Shown: piece after piece, positions 28,864 through 39,449 of the stretch
Position numbering within the stretch: the first letter of the stretch is position 1
Layout: each line of letters begins with the position of its first letter
DNA from: Stutzerimonas balearica DSM 6083
Lineage (GTDB): Bacteria > Pseudomonadota > Gammaproteobacteria > Pseudomonadales > Pseudomonadaceae
Reading direction: 5' to 3'
Assembly (NCBI RefSeq): GCF_000818015.1
Contig: NZ_CP007511.1
Span: forward strand, 1,040,001 to 1,104,000
DNA length: 64,000 bases
Program-made: the position numbers and the translations under genes
The notes under the pieces: model-generated
Told to the model about the DNA's origin: nothing
Database searches by the model: none
The model's input: the letters and a program-made list of their open reading frames with translations, nothing else

Positions 28864-30816
28864 TCAGGCGTCCTCCAGCTCCACCAGCGCGGTGCCTTCG
28901 CTGACCAGTTCGCCCTCGCTGCAGTACAGGCCCTTGACCACCCCGGCCTGGGGCGCACGGATGCTGTGCTCCATCTTCATCGCCTCCAGCACCACCAGGG
29001 CGGTGCCGGCCTCGACGTGCTGGCCCGCCTCGACCAGCACGCGGACGATGCTGCCGTTCATCGGCGCGGTCAGCCCGCCGTGGTGGGCGTGGCTGGCTTC
29101 GGCCTCGGCGATCGGGTCGACGCGCTGGACGCAGCGCAGTTCGCCATCCCATTCCAGATACAGGTTGTCGCCGCGGCGGATCGCCCGGTACTGGCGGCGC
29201 AGCCCATCCTGCCCGACCACCAGCTGCTCGCCGGTCAGCTGCGCCTTCGGCGCACTGGCCGGGCGCAGGCGCACCATCTGCTGGGCCTCGCCACAACTCA
29301 GGGCCAGGTCGGTCTCGGCCGGCAGGCCGGCACGCCAGCCGGACTTGCTCTGCCACGGCGAGTGCGGGTCGTCGCCGCGCTCGCGCTCGGCCTCGCCCTG
29401 AACGAAGGCGCTGGCGGCCAGTTGCCAGAACGACTCCGGCAGTCCGCCCTGCGGCGGCAGCAGCTCGCCCTGGTGGCGGGCGATGAAGCCGGTGTCCAGC
29501 TCGGCGTTGGCGAAGGCCGGATGAGCCAGCACGCGACGCAGGAAGGCCAGGTTGGTCTTCACTCCGCCGACGGCGGTCTCGGCGAGCATGGCCAAGAGGC
29601 GCTGACGGGCCTGCTCGCGGTTCTCGCCCCAGGCGATCAGCTTGCCGAGCATCGGGTCGTAGAACGGCGACACGGTGTCGCCCTCGGCCACGCCGCTGTC
29701 GACGCGCCGGCCCGGGCCATCCGCGGCTTCACGGTAGAGATCGAGAGTGCCGGTTGCAGGGAGGAAATCGTTGTCCGGGTCCTCGGCATACAGGCGTACC
29801 TCGATGGCGTGGCCGTGCAGCGGCACCTCGTTCTGGCTGATCGGCAGCGGCTCGCCACGGGCGACGCGAATCTGCCAGGCGACCAGATCAAGGCCGGTGA
29901 TCGCCTCGGTGACCGGGTGCTCGACCTGCAGGCGGGTGTTCATCTCCATGAAGAAGAATTCGCCGCGCGCATCGAGAAGGAACTCCACGGTGCCGGCGCC
30001 GACGTAGCCGATGGCCTTGGCCGCCTTGACCGCGGCTTCGCCCATGGCACGGCGCAGTTCGGGGGACAGGCCTGGGGCCGGGGCCTCCTCGACCACCTTC
30101 TGGTGGCGGCGCTGGATCGAGCAGTCGCGCTCGTTGAGGTACAGGCAGTTGCCGTGCCCGTCGGCGAACACCTGGATCTCCACGTGGCGCGGCTTGAGCA
30201 CGTACTTCTCGACCAGCATGCGCGCGTCGCCGAAGGCAGCCTGGGCCTCGCGCTGCGCGGAGGCCAGTGCCTCGGCCAGCTCGCTCTCGCGCTCGACCAC
30301 CTTCATGCCCTTGCCGCCGCCACCGGCGGCCGCCTTGAGCAGTACCGGGTAGCCGATCACGGCGGAGGCGGCGCGGAAGGTCTCGTAGTCCTGGGCCTCG
30401 CCGTGGTAGCCGGGCACCAGCGGCACGCCGGCGGTTTCCATCAGCGCCTTGGCCGCCGACTTGCTGCCCATGGCGTCGATGGCGCTGGCCGGCGGGCCGA
30501 GGAAGATCAGCCCGGCTGCATCACAGGCGCGGGCGAAGCCGGCATTCTCGGAGAGGAAGCCATAGCCGGGGTGGATGGCCTGGGCGCCGCTGGCCTTGGC
30601 TGCCTTGATCAGCTTGTCGACCAGCAGGTAGCTGTCGGCCGGCTTGGCGCCACCGAGGTCGACGCGGATGTCGGCCTCGCGGGCGTGGCGCGCTTCGGCG
30701 TCGATGGCGCTGTGCACGGCCACGGTGGTCAGGCCCAGGGCCTTGGCGGTGCGCATCACCCGGCAGGCGATCTCGCCGCGGTTGGCCACCAGCAGGGTGT
30801 CGATGTGTCGGCTCAT
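28864..30816 (-). CDS. liuD: methylcrotonyl-CoA carboxylase, biotin-carrying alpha subunit
   Basis: A 650-residue two-function subunit. The N-terminal biotin-carboxylase ATP-grasp region (about 1-450) has 'LLVANRGEIACRVMRTA', 'GGGGKGMKVV' (about 164-173) and 'EMNTRLQVEHPVTE' (about 289-302). The C-terminal biotin attachment site 'EAMKMEHS' lies about 610-617, with the modified Lys in AMKM. It carboxylates 3-methylcrotonyl-CoA together with LiuB. The start at 30816 overlaps the liuC stop (ATGA); an in-frame extension further upstream lies inside liuC and is rejected. Confidence 0.93.
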   Translation of the reverse strand: MSRHIDTLLVANRGEIACRVMRTAKALGLTTVAVHSAIDAEARHAREADIRVDLGGAKPADSYLLVDKLIKAAKASGAQAIHPGYGFLSENAGFARACDAAGLIFLGPPASAIDAMGSKSAAKALMETAGVPLVPGYHGEAQDYETFRAASAVIGYPVLLKAAAGGGGKGMKVVERESELAEALASAQREAQAAFGDARMLVEKYVLKPRHVEIQVFADGHGNCLYLNERDCSIQRRHQKVVEEAPAPGLSPELRRAMGEAAVKAAKAIGYVGAGTVEFLLDARGEFFFMEMNTRLQVEHPVTEAITGLDLVAWQIRVARGEPLPISQNEVPLHGHAIEVRLYAEDPDNDFLPATGTLDLYREAADGPGRRVDSGVAEGDTVSPFYDPMLGKLIAWGENREQARQRLLAMLAETAVGGVKTNLAFLRRVLAHPAFANAELDTGFIARHQGELLPPQGGLPESFWQLAASAFVQGEAERERGDDPHSPWQSKSGWRAGLPAETDLALSCGEAQQMVRLRPASAPKAQLTGEQLVVGQDGLRRQYRAIRRGDNLYLEWDGELRCVQRVDPIAEAEASHAHHGGLTAPMNGSIVRVLVEAGQHVEAGTALVVLEAMKMEHSIRAPQAGVVKGLYCSEGELVSEGTALVELEDA

Positions 30817-31613
30817 GCTTGCTTCTCCTGCCAGGCGGGGCTGCGTTTCTCGAGGAAGGCGCGCAGGCCTTCCTGGCCTTCCTGGCTGACGCGCAGGCGG
30901 GCGATGGCGCTTTCGGTGTAGCGGCGCAGGTCCGGGCCGAGGGCCCCGCTGCCGACTTCCTCGAGCAGGTCCTTGGTCGCCTTCATCGCCTGCGGGCTGT
31001 TCAACTGCAGGTTGGCGATCCATTGCTCGAGGGCGGCGTCCAGCTCGGCGGCCGGGTAGGTTTCGGCGAGCAGGCCCAGCTCGCGGGCGCGCAAGCCGTC
31101 GAAGCGTTCGGCGGAGAGGGCATAGCGGCGCGCGGCGCGCTCGCCGATGGCCTGGACCACGAACGGGCTGATCACCGCCGGAGCCAGTCCGATGCGCACC
31201 TCGGACAGCGAGAACAGCGCATCCTCGGCACCGATGGCGATGTCGCAGCAGGCGGCCAGGCCCACCGCGCCGCCGAAGGCGGCGCCCTGTACCACGGCCA
31301 GGGTCGGCAGTGGCAGGTGGTAGAGGTTGTACATCAGCTCGCCCAGTTCGTGGGCGTCAGCCAGGTTGGCGTCGTAGTCCAGCTCGGCGGCCTCGCGCAT
31401 CCAGGCCAGGTCGGCGCCGGCGGAGAAGTGCCGGCCGCGGCCGCGCAGGATGAGGAAGCGCAGCTCGGGCCGGTCCTTGACCTGGTCGAGGGCCTGGATC
31501 AGTTCCCTGATCATCGCGCCGTTGAAGGCGTTGTTCTTGTCGGCGCGGTCCAGCCACAGGGTGGCGAAGCCGCGCGCATCTAGTTCGAGTCGTACTGTCT
31601 GGAAATCGGTCAT
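30813..31613 (-). CDS. liuC: methylglutaconyl-CoA hydratase
   Basis: A 266-residue crotonase-family enzyme. The oxyanion-hole regions are 'GRHFSAGADLAWM' (about 62-74) and 'VQGAAFGGAVGLAACCDIAI' (about 105-124); the catalytic Glu lies in 'ALFSLSEVRIGLAPA'. It hydrates 3-methylglutaconyl-CoA to HMG-CoA. It sits between liuB and liuD, as in P. aeruginosa. Confidence 0.92.
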   Translation of the reverse strand: MTDFQTVRLELDARGFATLWLDRADKNNAFNGAMIRELIQALDQVKDRPELRFLILRGRGRHFSAGADLAWMREAAELDYDANLADAHELGELMYNLYHLPLPTLAVVQGAAFGGAVGLAACCDIAIGAEDALFSLSEVRIGLAPAVISPFVVQAIGERAARRYALSAERFDGLRARELGLLAETYPAAELDAALEQWIANLQLNSPQAMKATKDLLEEVGSGALGPDLRRYTESAIARLRVSQEGQEGLRAFLEKRSPAWQEKQA

Positions 31614-31623
31614 CTGCTGCTTC

Positions 31624-31699
31624 CTGTAGGAGCGCGCTTGCTCGCGATCTTCCGGCCTCGCGGCCTGCCCGGGATCGCCAGCAAGCTGGCTCCTACAGG
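31624..31699. repeat. inverted 'tgtaggagc' repeat between liuB and liuC
   Basis: An outer pair of arms, ctgtaggagc... (31624-31648) and ...gctcctacag (31673-31699), encloses a G+C-rich centre. This is the second class of repeat in the window; such 'tgtaggagcgagcttgctcgcga' elements are common in Pseudomonas genomes. Its placement in the ~115-bp liuB-liuC gap means it is transcribed. Confidence 0.75.
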
Positions 31700-31727
31700 C
31701 AGGCGCTGGGTGCCGGTCGCGCTGGGC

Positions 31728-33335
<1,608 letters not shown>

Positions 33336-33346
33336 GGACGGGCTCC

Positions 33347-33427
33347 CGTAGGGTGGAAATCCGCGAAGCGATTTCCACCTTGTCGTAAATGCGGTGGAAA
33401 AGGCCTCTGGCCGTTTTCCACCCTACG
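33347..33427. repeat. two REP-like palindromes between liuA and liuB
   Basis: Units 33347-33379 (cgtagggtggaaatcc / gcgatttccacc) and 33392-33427 (ggtggaaaaggcc / ggccgttttccaccctacg) fill the 94-bp gap. Together with the gaps at 31.6 and 28.8 kb, three of the operon's junctions carry stem-loop repeats. Confidence 0.78.
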
Positions 33428-33429
33428 GA

Positions 33430-34593
33430 TTATTTGGATTCGTTAAACAGCTCACGGCCGATCAGCATGCGGCGGATCTCGCTGGTGCCGGCGCCGATCT
33501 CGTAGAGCTTGGCGTCGCGCAGCAGGCGGCCGGTGGGAAATTCGTTGATGTAGCCGTTGCCGCCGAGGATCTGGATGGCCTGCAGGGCCATCTGCGTCGC
33601 GGCTTCGGCGGTGTAGAGGATGACCCCGGCGGCATCCTTGCGGGTGGTTTCGCCACGGTCGCAGGCCTGGGCGACGGCGTAGAGATAGGCGCGGCTGGCG
33701 TTGAGCTGGGTATACATGTCGGCGACCTTGCCCTGGATGAACTGGAACTCGCCGATGCTTTGACCGAACTGCTTGCGGTCGTGGATGTAGGGCACCACCA
33801 CGTCCAGGCAGGCCTGCATGATGCCGGTCGGGCCGCCGGCGAGGACCACGCGCTCGTAGTCGAGGCCGCTCATCAGCACGCGCACGCCGCCGTTGAGCTG
33901 GCCCAGCACGTTCTCCTCCGGCACCTCGACGTCGTCGAAGAACAGCTCGCAGGTGTTGGAGCCGCGCATGCCGAGCTTGTCGAACTTGTTGCCGCGGGAG
34001 AAACCTTTCCAGTCACGCTCGACGATGAACGCGGTGATGCCGTGCGGGCCCTTGTCCAGGTCGGTCTTGGCGTAGATCACGTAGGTGTTGGCGTCCGGGC
34101 CGTTGGTGATCCAGGTCTTGCTGCCGTTGAGCACGTAGCGGTCGCCGCGCTTCTCGGCGCGCAGCTTCATGGAGACCACGTCGGAGCCGGCGTTCGGCTC
34201 GCTCATCGCCAGCGCGCCAACGTGCTCGCCGCTGATCAGCCTGGGCAGGTACTTCTGCTTCTGCGCCTCGCTGCCGTTGCGGTTGATCTGGTTGACGCAC
34301 AGGTTCGAGTGGGCGCCGTAGGACAGCGCCACCGAGGCCGAGGCCCGGCTGATCTCCTCCATGGCCACCACGTGGGCCAGGTAGCCCAGGCCTGCACCGC
34401 CATACTCCTCCGGCACGGTGACGCCGAGCAGGCCCATCTCGCCGAACTTCTTCCACATGTCCATCGGGAAGGTGTTGGTGGCGTCGATTTCGGCGGCGCG
34501 CGGCGCCAGCTCGGCGTCCACGAAGGCGCGCACCTGGTCGCGCAGCATGTCGATGGTTTCGCCAAGGGCGAAGTTGAGGCTGGAGTAGGGCAT
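33430..34593 (-). CDS. liuA: isovaleryl-CoA dehydrogenase
   Basis: A 387-residue acyl-CoA dehydrogenase (FAD). Motifs: '[16 protein letters not shown]' (about 127-142), '[13 protein letters not shown]' (about 276-288) and the C-terminal '[22 protein letters not shown]' with '[11 protein letters not shown]'. The catalytic Glu is expected at the isovaleryl-CoA position ('[10 protein letters not shown]', about 248), which distinguishes IVD from straight-chain enzymes. It is the first gene of the liu operon, behind a LiuR-type palindrome. Confidence 0.93.
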   Translation of the reverse strand: MPYSSLNFALGETIDMLRDQVRAFVDAELAPRAAEIDATNTFPMDMWKKFGEMGLLGVTVPEEYGGAGLGYLAHVVAMEEISRASASVALSYGAHSNLCVNQINRNGSEAQKQKYLPRLISGEHVGALAMSEPNAGSDVVSMKLRAEKRGDRYVLNGSKTWITNGPDANTYVIYAKTDLDKGPHGITAFIVERDWKGFSRGNKFDKLGMRGSNTCELFFDDVEVPEENVLGQLNGGVRVLMSGLDYERVVLAGGPTGIMQACLDVVVPYIHDRKQFGQSIGEFQFIQGKVADMYTQLNASRAYLYAVAQACDRGETTRKDAAGVILYTAEAATQMALQAIQILGGNGYINEFPTGRLLRDAKLYEIGAGTSEIRRMLIGRELFNESK

Positions 34594-34672
34594 GGGGCGT
34601 ACTCTGTCTTGTAGTTGTTGTCATGAGTGGTCGCACCGGGTTCGAGTATTCATGCGGTGCTTGCCGGGTGAC

Positions 34673-34690
34673 CTTTACGTTAACGTAATG
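34673..34690. promoter_or_regulatory. probable LiuR operator upstream of liuA
   Basis: A perfect 14-bp palindrome, ttacgttaacgtaa (34675-34688), lies 80-95 bp upstream of the liuA start. It matches the inverted-repeat type reported for the MerR-family regulator LiuR in proteobacteria. MerR proteins bind within an unusually spaced promoter, so the liuA promoter should overlap this site. Confidence 0.72.
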
Positions 34691-34847
34691 CTGCTTCCGG
34701 CGACTGTCAAACCCTTCGGCTGGCCGGTAATCTGCGTGCCGCGGAGGCGACGAACACCTGGCGTTGCTGTTCGTCCAATCTCGAGCTTGCTGAGTTTTCC
34801 TGGCGCCGCGAGGAGCGGCGCTCATTCAAAAGAGGTCGTGACGTCCC

Positions 34848-35867
34848 ATGCCCCGAATCGGCTTTGCCTGTCAGTACCGCCATCCGCAGCAGAGCGAGTC
34901 GCTCAAGGAGCTCGAGCGCATCGAGCGGACCTTCAACCCGCGCACGACCACCCTGCGCTGGATGGCCTCGGTTGGCCGTGAGGCGGCCGAACAGCGGCTG
35001 CTGGAGATCGTCGAGCACAACCTGACGGCGCAGCGCCTGCTGCTCGACTATGTCGCCACGCTACCGGAGGCGTTGCGCATGCTGCGCCTGTCCAGTGACC
35101 TCTTGCCGTTCTACAGCCATGAGCAGGTAGCGGGCTTCTATCGCCGGCCCGAAATCCAGGATCGCCTGATTGCCGGCTTCGCGGCGATCGGCGAAGCCGC
35201 GCGTGCTGCCGGTATCCGCCTGTCCATGCATCCGGGGCAGTACTGCGTGCTCGGCTCGGACCGCCCCGAGGTGGTGGCCAACAGTCTGGCCGAGTTCGAA
35301 TACCACGCCGATATGATTCGCATGATGGGCTTTGGCCAGCGCTTCCAGGACTTCAAGTGCAACATCCACATCGCCGGCAAGCTGGGGGCCGAAGGCATCC
35401 GCAGCGTCTGGCCGAAGCTGTCGGAGGTGGCGCGCAACTGCATCACCTTCGAGAACGACGAAAAGACCTACGGCCTCGATGACTGCCTGGGCCTGGCTGA
35501 CCTGGCTCCGGTGGTCCTCGACATCCATCACTGCTGGATTCATGAGGAGCGCTATATCGACCCCGAGGATGTGCGCGTGGCGCAGGTGATCGACAGCTGG
35601 CGCGGCGAGCGACCCACCATGCACTACTCTCAGCCGCCCGAATCGCTCATGACGCTGGGCTTCGCCGCCGACCGCCCGCTACAGATTCCCGAGCTGCTGA
35701 CGCAAGTGAACAAGCGCGACCTCTATGCACACAGCAAGCGCATGTGGAACGAGTGCAGCAACCGTTATGCGCTGGCTTTTCTCGATCGCTTCGACATCAT
35801 GCTCGAGGCGAAGGACAAGAACCTGGCGGCGCTGGAATTCCACCAGCGCTATCTGCCGCCGGCGTGA
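34848..35867 (+). CDS. uvsE: UV damage endonuclease (UvsE/UVDE family)
   Basis: 339 residues with the TIM-barrel metal-endonuclease plan of UVDE. Metal-ligand motifs: 'LSMHPGQYCVLGSDRPEVV' (about 125-143), 'NIHIAGKLG' (about 173-181), 'FENDEKTYGL' (about 201-210) and 'VLDIHHCWIHEE' (about 223-234). It nicks DNA 5' to UV photoproducts and starts a repair path independent of UvrABC. It is divergent from liuA and is the last recognisable core gene before the large island. Confidence 0.9.
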   Translation: MPRIGFACQYRHPQQSESLKELERIERTFNPRTTTLRWMASVGREAAEQRLLEIVEHNLTAQRLLLDYVATLPEALRMLRLSSDLLPFYSHEQVAGFYRRPEIQDRLIAGFAAIGEAARAAGIRLSMHPGQYCVLGSDRPEVVANSLAEFEYHADMIRMMGFGQRFQDFKCNIHIAGKLGAEGIRSVWPKLSEVARNCITFENDEKTYGLDDCLGLADLAPVVLDIHHCWIHEERYIDPEDVRVAQVIDSWRGERPTMHYSQPPESLMTLGFAADRPLQIPELLTQVNKRDLYAHSKRMWNECSNRYALAFLDRFDIMLEAKDKNLAALEFHQRYLPPA

Positions 35868-35883
35868 TGCCTCCACAAACGCG

Positions 35884-35915
35884 AAGGCCCCGGCGTTTCG
35901 AGCGCGCGGGGCCTT
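35884..35915 (+). terminator. probable terminator after uvsE
   Basis: A stem, aaggccccg / cggggcctt, with a 14-nt loop, 17 bp after the stop codon. The T tract is poor, so termination may be partial. Confidence 0.6.
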
Positions 35916-35925
35916 GGTGAAGCGG

Positions 35926-36191
35926 GCAGGGGATCAGACGTTAAACCAGAAATCTGTCCGTAAAGCGTTTATGGATGCGGAATTACCCCTGTTGTCACTC
36001 ATCTTGTAGTCACTTCCATATACACTTTGGCCGCTGCTACCCGGAGCGAAGCCCGCGCATCGCTTGCCTGGCCCGCATCGCTGCTGTCGGATTTTTTGCT
36101 GCAAAAATTCCCTTCTGGGAATCCGTGACCGCTGCCGGGTCGCCGCCTGAAACTTCCTGCATCGACTTTCAATGTGCAGGAGGTGGGGACG
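35926..36191. other. gene-free junction between core chromosome and large island
   Basis: 266 bp without a gene. The junction probably lies here: uvsE and its terminator are on the left, and island genes begin at 36192. No tRNA and no direct repeat matching the right edge of the window can be seen, so the exact att site cannot be set. Confidence 0.45.
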
Positions 36192-36404
36192 ATGAAAATT
36201 CTACGCCGCAAGGCCGTCTGCGAAAAGCTTGGCGGCATCAATGACGTAACGCTCTGGCGGATCACACGCGATGATCCGACATTCCCGGTATGCATCCAGA
36301 TCAACAAGCGGGTTGTCGGATGGCTGGAACACGAGATTGATACCTGGCTCGGACAGAAGGCCGCTGCCGCCCGCACCGCCAACAACAACGCTGTCCATCC
36401 CTGA
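36192..36404 (+). CDS. AlpA-family DNA-binding regulator
   Basis: 70 residues with the AlpA/MerR-like winged helix: 'KILRRKAVCEKLGGINDVTLWRI' and 'VGWLEHEIDTWL'. AlpA proteins regulate excision and integration genes of prophages and islands. The ATG at 36192 is preceded by a strong 'caggaggtgggg'. It is followed 38 bp later by repA. Confidence 0.85.
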   Translation: MKILRRKAVCEKLGGINDVTLWRITRDDPTFPVCIQINKRVVGWLEHEIDTWLGQKAAAARTANNNAVHP

Positions 36405-36442
36405 TCGCTGCGATCCCGCCGGTCGAGGGTCAGGATTTGACG

Positions 36443-37465
36443 ATGCGCAGCGTGGGCAATTTGCTGGACGCTGGTGTGGCAAAAGCCACGCTCAAGCGCG
36501 ATCCGCTGGAGCGGATCAGGCAGAATGCCGCCGAGGTGGCGAAGCAGGCGGAGCAGCACGACGCCGCCCAAGTATTGACTCCGCGGGTACGCCACCTGAT
36601 CGACGAAGCCGTGGAGCTGGAGGTCGAGCAGGCCCGCAGCGCAGGCGCGACAGGCTACATCGCGCACTTTCTGGCGCAGGCCACGCTTCCTCATACAGAC
36701 CCCAAGAGCAACTACTTTGAACGCGGCACAGGCAAGCTGACCCTCTCCATCACAGCTAACCCCAAACATGGCGTGCCCTATGGCGGTCTGCCGCGCCTGC
36801 TGTTGGCGTGGATGTGTACCGAGGCCGTCCGCACAGGCAGTCCGGAGCTATCGCTGGGGCGCTCACAGGCGGAATTTCTGGAAAAGCTCGACCTGTACAA
36901 CGATGGCCGGTACATCGCCAGAGTGCGTGACCAGAGCTTGCGGCTAGTCCGCTCGCTGATCTCCGTCAGCGGCGCGGACGGGGATGCACTGGGTATCGAA
37001 AACATCCTGATCGCCAAACGGGCATTTCTCTTCTGGAACGCCCGCGACACTGAGCAGCCCGCACTGTGGGACAGCTCAATCACCCTCAGTACGGACTTCT
37101 TCGAGAGCCTGACCCATGCTCCGGTGCCGATCAGAATGGAGGCGCTTCAAGCGCTCAAGAAGTCGCCTCTGGCGATGGATATCTACACATGGCTGGTCTA
37201 CCGCATGTTCAGTCTGAACGTGGCGACAATCAAGGGCGGCAAGCGGCTTGCTCAGGTGCCTTGGGCTGGCTTGATGAGGCAGTTCGGCTCTGGCTATGCG
37301 AATACTCCTAAGGGGCTGGCCAACTTCAAGACCAATTTCCGCCTCCGGCTAAATGAAGCGCTGCTGTTCTATCCCGAGGCTCGGAACCACATCGAGGAAA
37401 CGAAAGACCACCTGATCCTCACCCCTGCACGCCTACATATCGCAGCGACCAAGAGGAGAGGATAA
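36443..37465 (+). CDS. repA: plasmid replication initiator (RepA family)
   Basis: A 340-residue initiator of the 'plasmid-encoded RepA' type: an N-terminal helical part and a body of winged-helix character with 'GGLPRLLLAWMCTEAVR' (about 114-130), 'LELSLGRSQAEFL'-like and 'WAGLMRQFGSGYA' segments. Such proteins bind iterons to open the plasmid origin. The iterons follow within 25 bp of the stop, so the pair forms a replicon. ATG 36443 is preferred over TTG 36437. Its presence in chromosomal DNA marks the island as an integrated plasmid or an ICE with a replicating stage. Confidence 0.85.
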   Translation: MRSVGNLLDAGVAKATLKRDPLERIRQNAAEVAKQAEQHDAAQVLTPRVRHLIDEAVELEVEQARSAGATGYIAHFLAQATLPHTDPKSNYFERGTGKLTLSITANPKHGVPYGGLPRLLLAWMCTEAVRTGSPELSLGRSQAEFLEKLDLYNDGRYIARVRDQSLRLVRSLISVSGADGDALGIENILIAKRAFLFWNARDTEQPALWDSSITLSTDFFESLTHAPVPIRMEALQALKKSPLAMDIYTWLVYRMFSLNVATIKGGKRLAQVPWAGLMRQFGSGYANTPKGLANFKTNFRLRLNEALLFYPEARNHIEETKDHLILTPARLHIAATKRRG

Positions 37466-37485
37466 GCCTGCGGGCTTTTCGGGTT

Positions 37486-37621
37486 GTCCACGTGACATCA
37501 CTAGTAAGGCTGAAACCCTTGCCAGAGCTGGCTTTGGTGCCATTTCTGCAAGTTGTCCACGTGACATTGCTAGTCATCGGTACGTGACATCGCTAGCCGT
37601 TTTACGTGACATCGCTAGTCA
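37486..37621. repeat. iterons of a RepA-type replication origin
   Basis: Four direct copies of the ~18-bp motif 'yacgtgacatygctagtc': 37488-37505, 37557-37574, 37581-37598 and 37603-37620. The last three are closely spaced (24 and 22 bp apart), two helical turns. They lie immediately 3' to repA, the usual layout of oriV in iteron plasmids. Confidence 0.8.
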
Positions 37622-37808
37622 CGGCCGACGTGCGGAATCGCCTGTAAACCCCACTGGGACGGGGATTCAGCGAAATGGAGAGACCGCCCCTAGTAGTTCT
37701 GCTTTTAGGCTTTTCTAGTATTTATAGAAAACCTAGTAGCTGCCGCTCTTCGGCTGTGGGCAATCCTTCGCACCCTCCGGTCGCTGCGCGGCTACTCGTT
37801 ATTTAAAA
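37622..37808. other. origin-proximal non-coding region
   Basis: No gene. It includes an A+T-rich stretch with the palindrome ttttcta-gtattta-tagaaaa (about 37713-37733) flanked by 'cctagtag' motifs, a plausible DNA-unwinding element for the adjacent iterons. The region ends at the 8-bp duplication of the transposon. Confidence 0.4.
37801..37808. repeat. target-site duplication, left copy
   Basis: 'atttaaaa', identical to the bases right of the transposon (43650-43657). Eight bases is the duplication length of ISL3-family elements. Confidence 0.88.
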
Positions 37809-37836
37809 GGGTATCCGGATTTTTTGGTTGATTGGC
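37809..37836 (+). repeat. left inverted repeat of the ISL3-type transposon
   Basis: Begins gggtatccggatt; matches the reverse complement of 43622-43649 at 24 of 28 positions. The mismatches are at positions 14-16 and 25. Confidence 0.87.
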
Positions 37837-38019
37837 TCATATCATGATGACGGAACCAACCATCAGCTCAGCGGATTACCTGGTTGATGACGACTCTTCT
37901 TCACGGCCCCTGCAAGTTTGCAGCAACGCCCAGGTTCGCATGCCGAGATACGCAGTGAGGCTTCGCGATCAACACACCATGCATTCACAATGTCACTGCA
38001 AGGTCCGGCATGTCTCTGC
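37837..38019. other. non-coding left end of the transposon
   Basis: About 180 bp between the left inverted repeat and the 3' end of the regulator gene. I see no gene; open frames here are short and unlike proteins. Confidence 0.4.
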
Positions 38020-38454
38020 TCAGTCCTTACGGCCTGAGCTAGCCCTATACAGCTGTTGTTTGCTCTCCTCGCTGATCCCCGTCAGGATGCCGCAGGCATT
38101 GATCTCCCGACCCTCGTTGCAACTCGCCCTCAGTGAAACGAGTTGTTGCTCAAGCGCTTGCAGAGCAGTTATCTGCGACCGCACATGAGAGATGTGGTCA
38201 TCGAGCATGGCGTTGACGGCGGTACAGGGCTGGCGAGGGTCGTCCTGATAGCTCTGTAGCTCGCGAATCTCTGTCAGTGACAGGTCCAGAATTCGGCAGC
38301 GGCGGATAAAGGCAAGCCACTCGCCATGCTTCTCGGTATAGACACGGTAACCATTCTCCTGCCGTTCTGGCGGCGGCAACAGGCCCTGCTGCTCATAGAA
38401 GCGGATCGTCTGCGTGTCGATACCCGCTATCTGGGCTAACTGACCAATGCGCAT
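38020..38454 (-). CDS. CadR/PbrR-like MerR regulator (Cd/Pb/Zn sensing)
   Basis: 144 residues. MerR helix-turn-helix 'MRIGQLAQIAGIDTQTIRFYEQQGLL'; metal-site cysteines at about 77 (DPRQPC), 112 and 121 (SCNEGREINAC), the three-Cys pattern of CadR and PbrR. Such proteins bind Cd(II), Pb(II) or Zn(II) and switch on a divergent promoter by untwisting an over-long spacer. That promoter lies between it and the CDF gene. Confidence 0.9.
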   Translation of the reverse strand: MRIGQLAQIAGIDTQTIRFYEQQGLLPPPERQENGYRVYTEKHGEWLAFIRRCRILDLSLTEIRELQSYQDDPRQPCTAVNAMLDDHISHVRSQITALQALEQQLVSLRASCNEGREINACGILTGISEESKQQLYRASSGRKD

Positions 38455-38486
38455 CAGGCTTACTCCTCAACGGATCATCTGTCCCA

Positions 38487-38518
38487 TTGACCTTATAGTA
38501 GCTATATAGTTTTTAATA
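38487..38518 (+). promoter_or_regulatory. MerR-type promoter/operator of the metal operon
   Basis: -35 TTGACC (38487-38492) and -10 TTAATA (38513-38518) are separated by 20 bp, longer than the normal 17, as MerR regulators require. The spacer holds the dyad ctatag-like halves (cttatag-tag-ctatatag). The initiation point near 38525 puts ATG 38529 almost at the transcript end and supports the GTG start at 38553. Confidence 0.8.
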
Positions 38519-38552
38519 CTAGCAATCTATGTTGGTTAACTGGAGCCGTATC

Positions 38553-39449
38553 GTGAGTAAAGCCTGTGGTGGCCCATGTAGCTGCGATGCAACGCCTGCA
38601 GCGGATACCGATATGCCGGTCTCCTCCGAAGCGTCAGGGGAATGGGTCAGCGTGTATGCTGTGCCGAAGATGGATTGTCCCTCAGAAGAACGGATGATCC
38701 GCTTGGCGCTGAACGGCTTTGATGAGATTCGAACGCTGTCCTTCGACTTGTCGAACCGCCGATTGGAGGTCGTGCATGACGGCGAGGCTGAGCCCATCAC
38801 CGCGAAACTGGCGACCTTGGGGCTAGGCGCCTCTCTTCAGGAAACCGTCATTGCCGACCCAGAGACGATCAAGGCCGCTGAGAGCTCGGCAGTCTCTGCT
38901 ACGCAGGAGTCAGGCACTCTGCGCGTGTTGCTCGGTATCAATGCGATCATGTTCGTGGTGGAAATGACTGCTGGCCTGATCGCCCAGTCTACCGGCCTGA
39001 TCGCTGATTCCCTGGATATGTTTGCCGATGCAGCCGTCTATGGCCTGGCTCTCTATGCCGTAGGGCGCAGTGCGAAAATGCAGGTACGTGCCGCGCATCT
39101 GGCAGGGGTACTGCAACTGATTTTGGCTATCGGCGTACTCGTCGAGGTGGTGCGACGCTTTGTTTTCGGTAGTGAGCCTGAATCGCTGATGATGATGGCG
39201 ATCGCCTTCGTCGCGTTGATCGCCAATACCGGTTGCCTGCTGTTGATATCCAAGCACCGCGAAGGCGGCGCGCATATGAAGGCAAGCTGGATATTCTCGG
39301 CCAATGATGTGGTGATCAACATGGGCGTCATCGCCGCCGGTGCCTTGGTCGCCTGGACGGGGTCCAGCTACCCTGACCTGATTATCGGTACCATCGTGGG
39401 CCTGATCGTCCTCAACGGCGCTCGGCGCATCCTGGCGCTCAAGGGGTGA
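38553..39449 (+). CDS. CDF-family metal exporter with N-terminal HMA domain
   Basis: 298 residues. A Cys-rich N-terminus (SKACGGPCSCD) and an HMA-like domain with 'KMDCPSEERMIR' (about 38-90) precede a six-helix cation-diffusion-facilitator part (about 120-298) with the metal-site Asp in 'GLIADSLDMFADA' and in 'IFSANDVVINMG'. CDF proteins export Zn, Cd or Co from the cytosol. The cytoplasmic C-terminal CDF domain is absent; the N-terminal HMA domain may replace it. GTG 38553 has TGGAG eight bases upstream; ATG 38529 lacks an SD. Confidence 0.87.
   Translation: MSKACGGPCSCDATPAADTDMPVSSEASGEWVSVYAVPKMDCPSEERMIRLALNGFDEIRTLSFDLSNRRLEVVHDGEAEPITAKLATLGLGASLQETVIADPETIKAAESSAVSATQESGTLRVLLGINAIMFVVEMTAGLIAQSTGLIADSLDMFADAAVYGLALYAVGRSAKMQVRAAHLAGVLQLILAIGVLVEVVRRFVFGSEPESLMMMAIAFVALIANTGCLLLISKHREGGAHMKASWIFSANDVVINMGVIAAGALVAWTGSSYPDLIIGTIVGLIVLNGARRILALKG

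Noticed and set aside
28705..30921. 738-codon plus-strand frame opposite liuD
   Set aside because: Composition shadow of liuD; the product is His/Gly/Ala/Arg low-complexity with no motif.
30817..31023. N-terminal extension of LiuD
   Set aside because: It lies within liuC in another frame; the ATGA-coupled start at 30816 gives the canonical biotin-carboxylase N-terminus.
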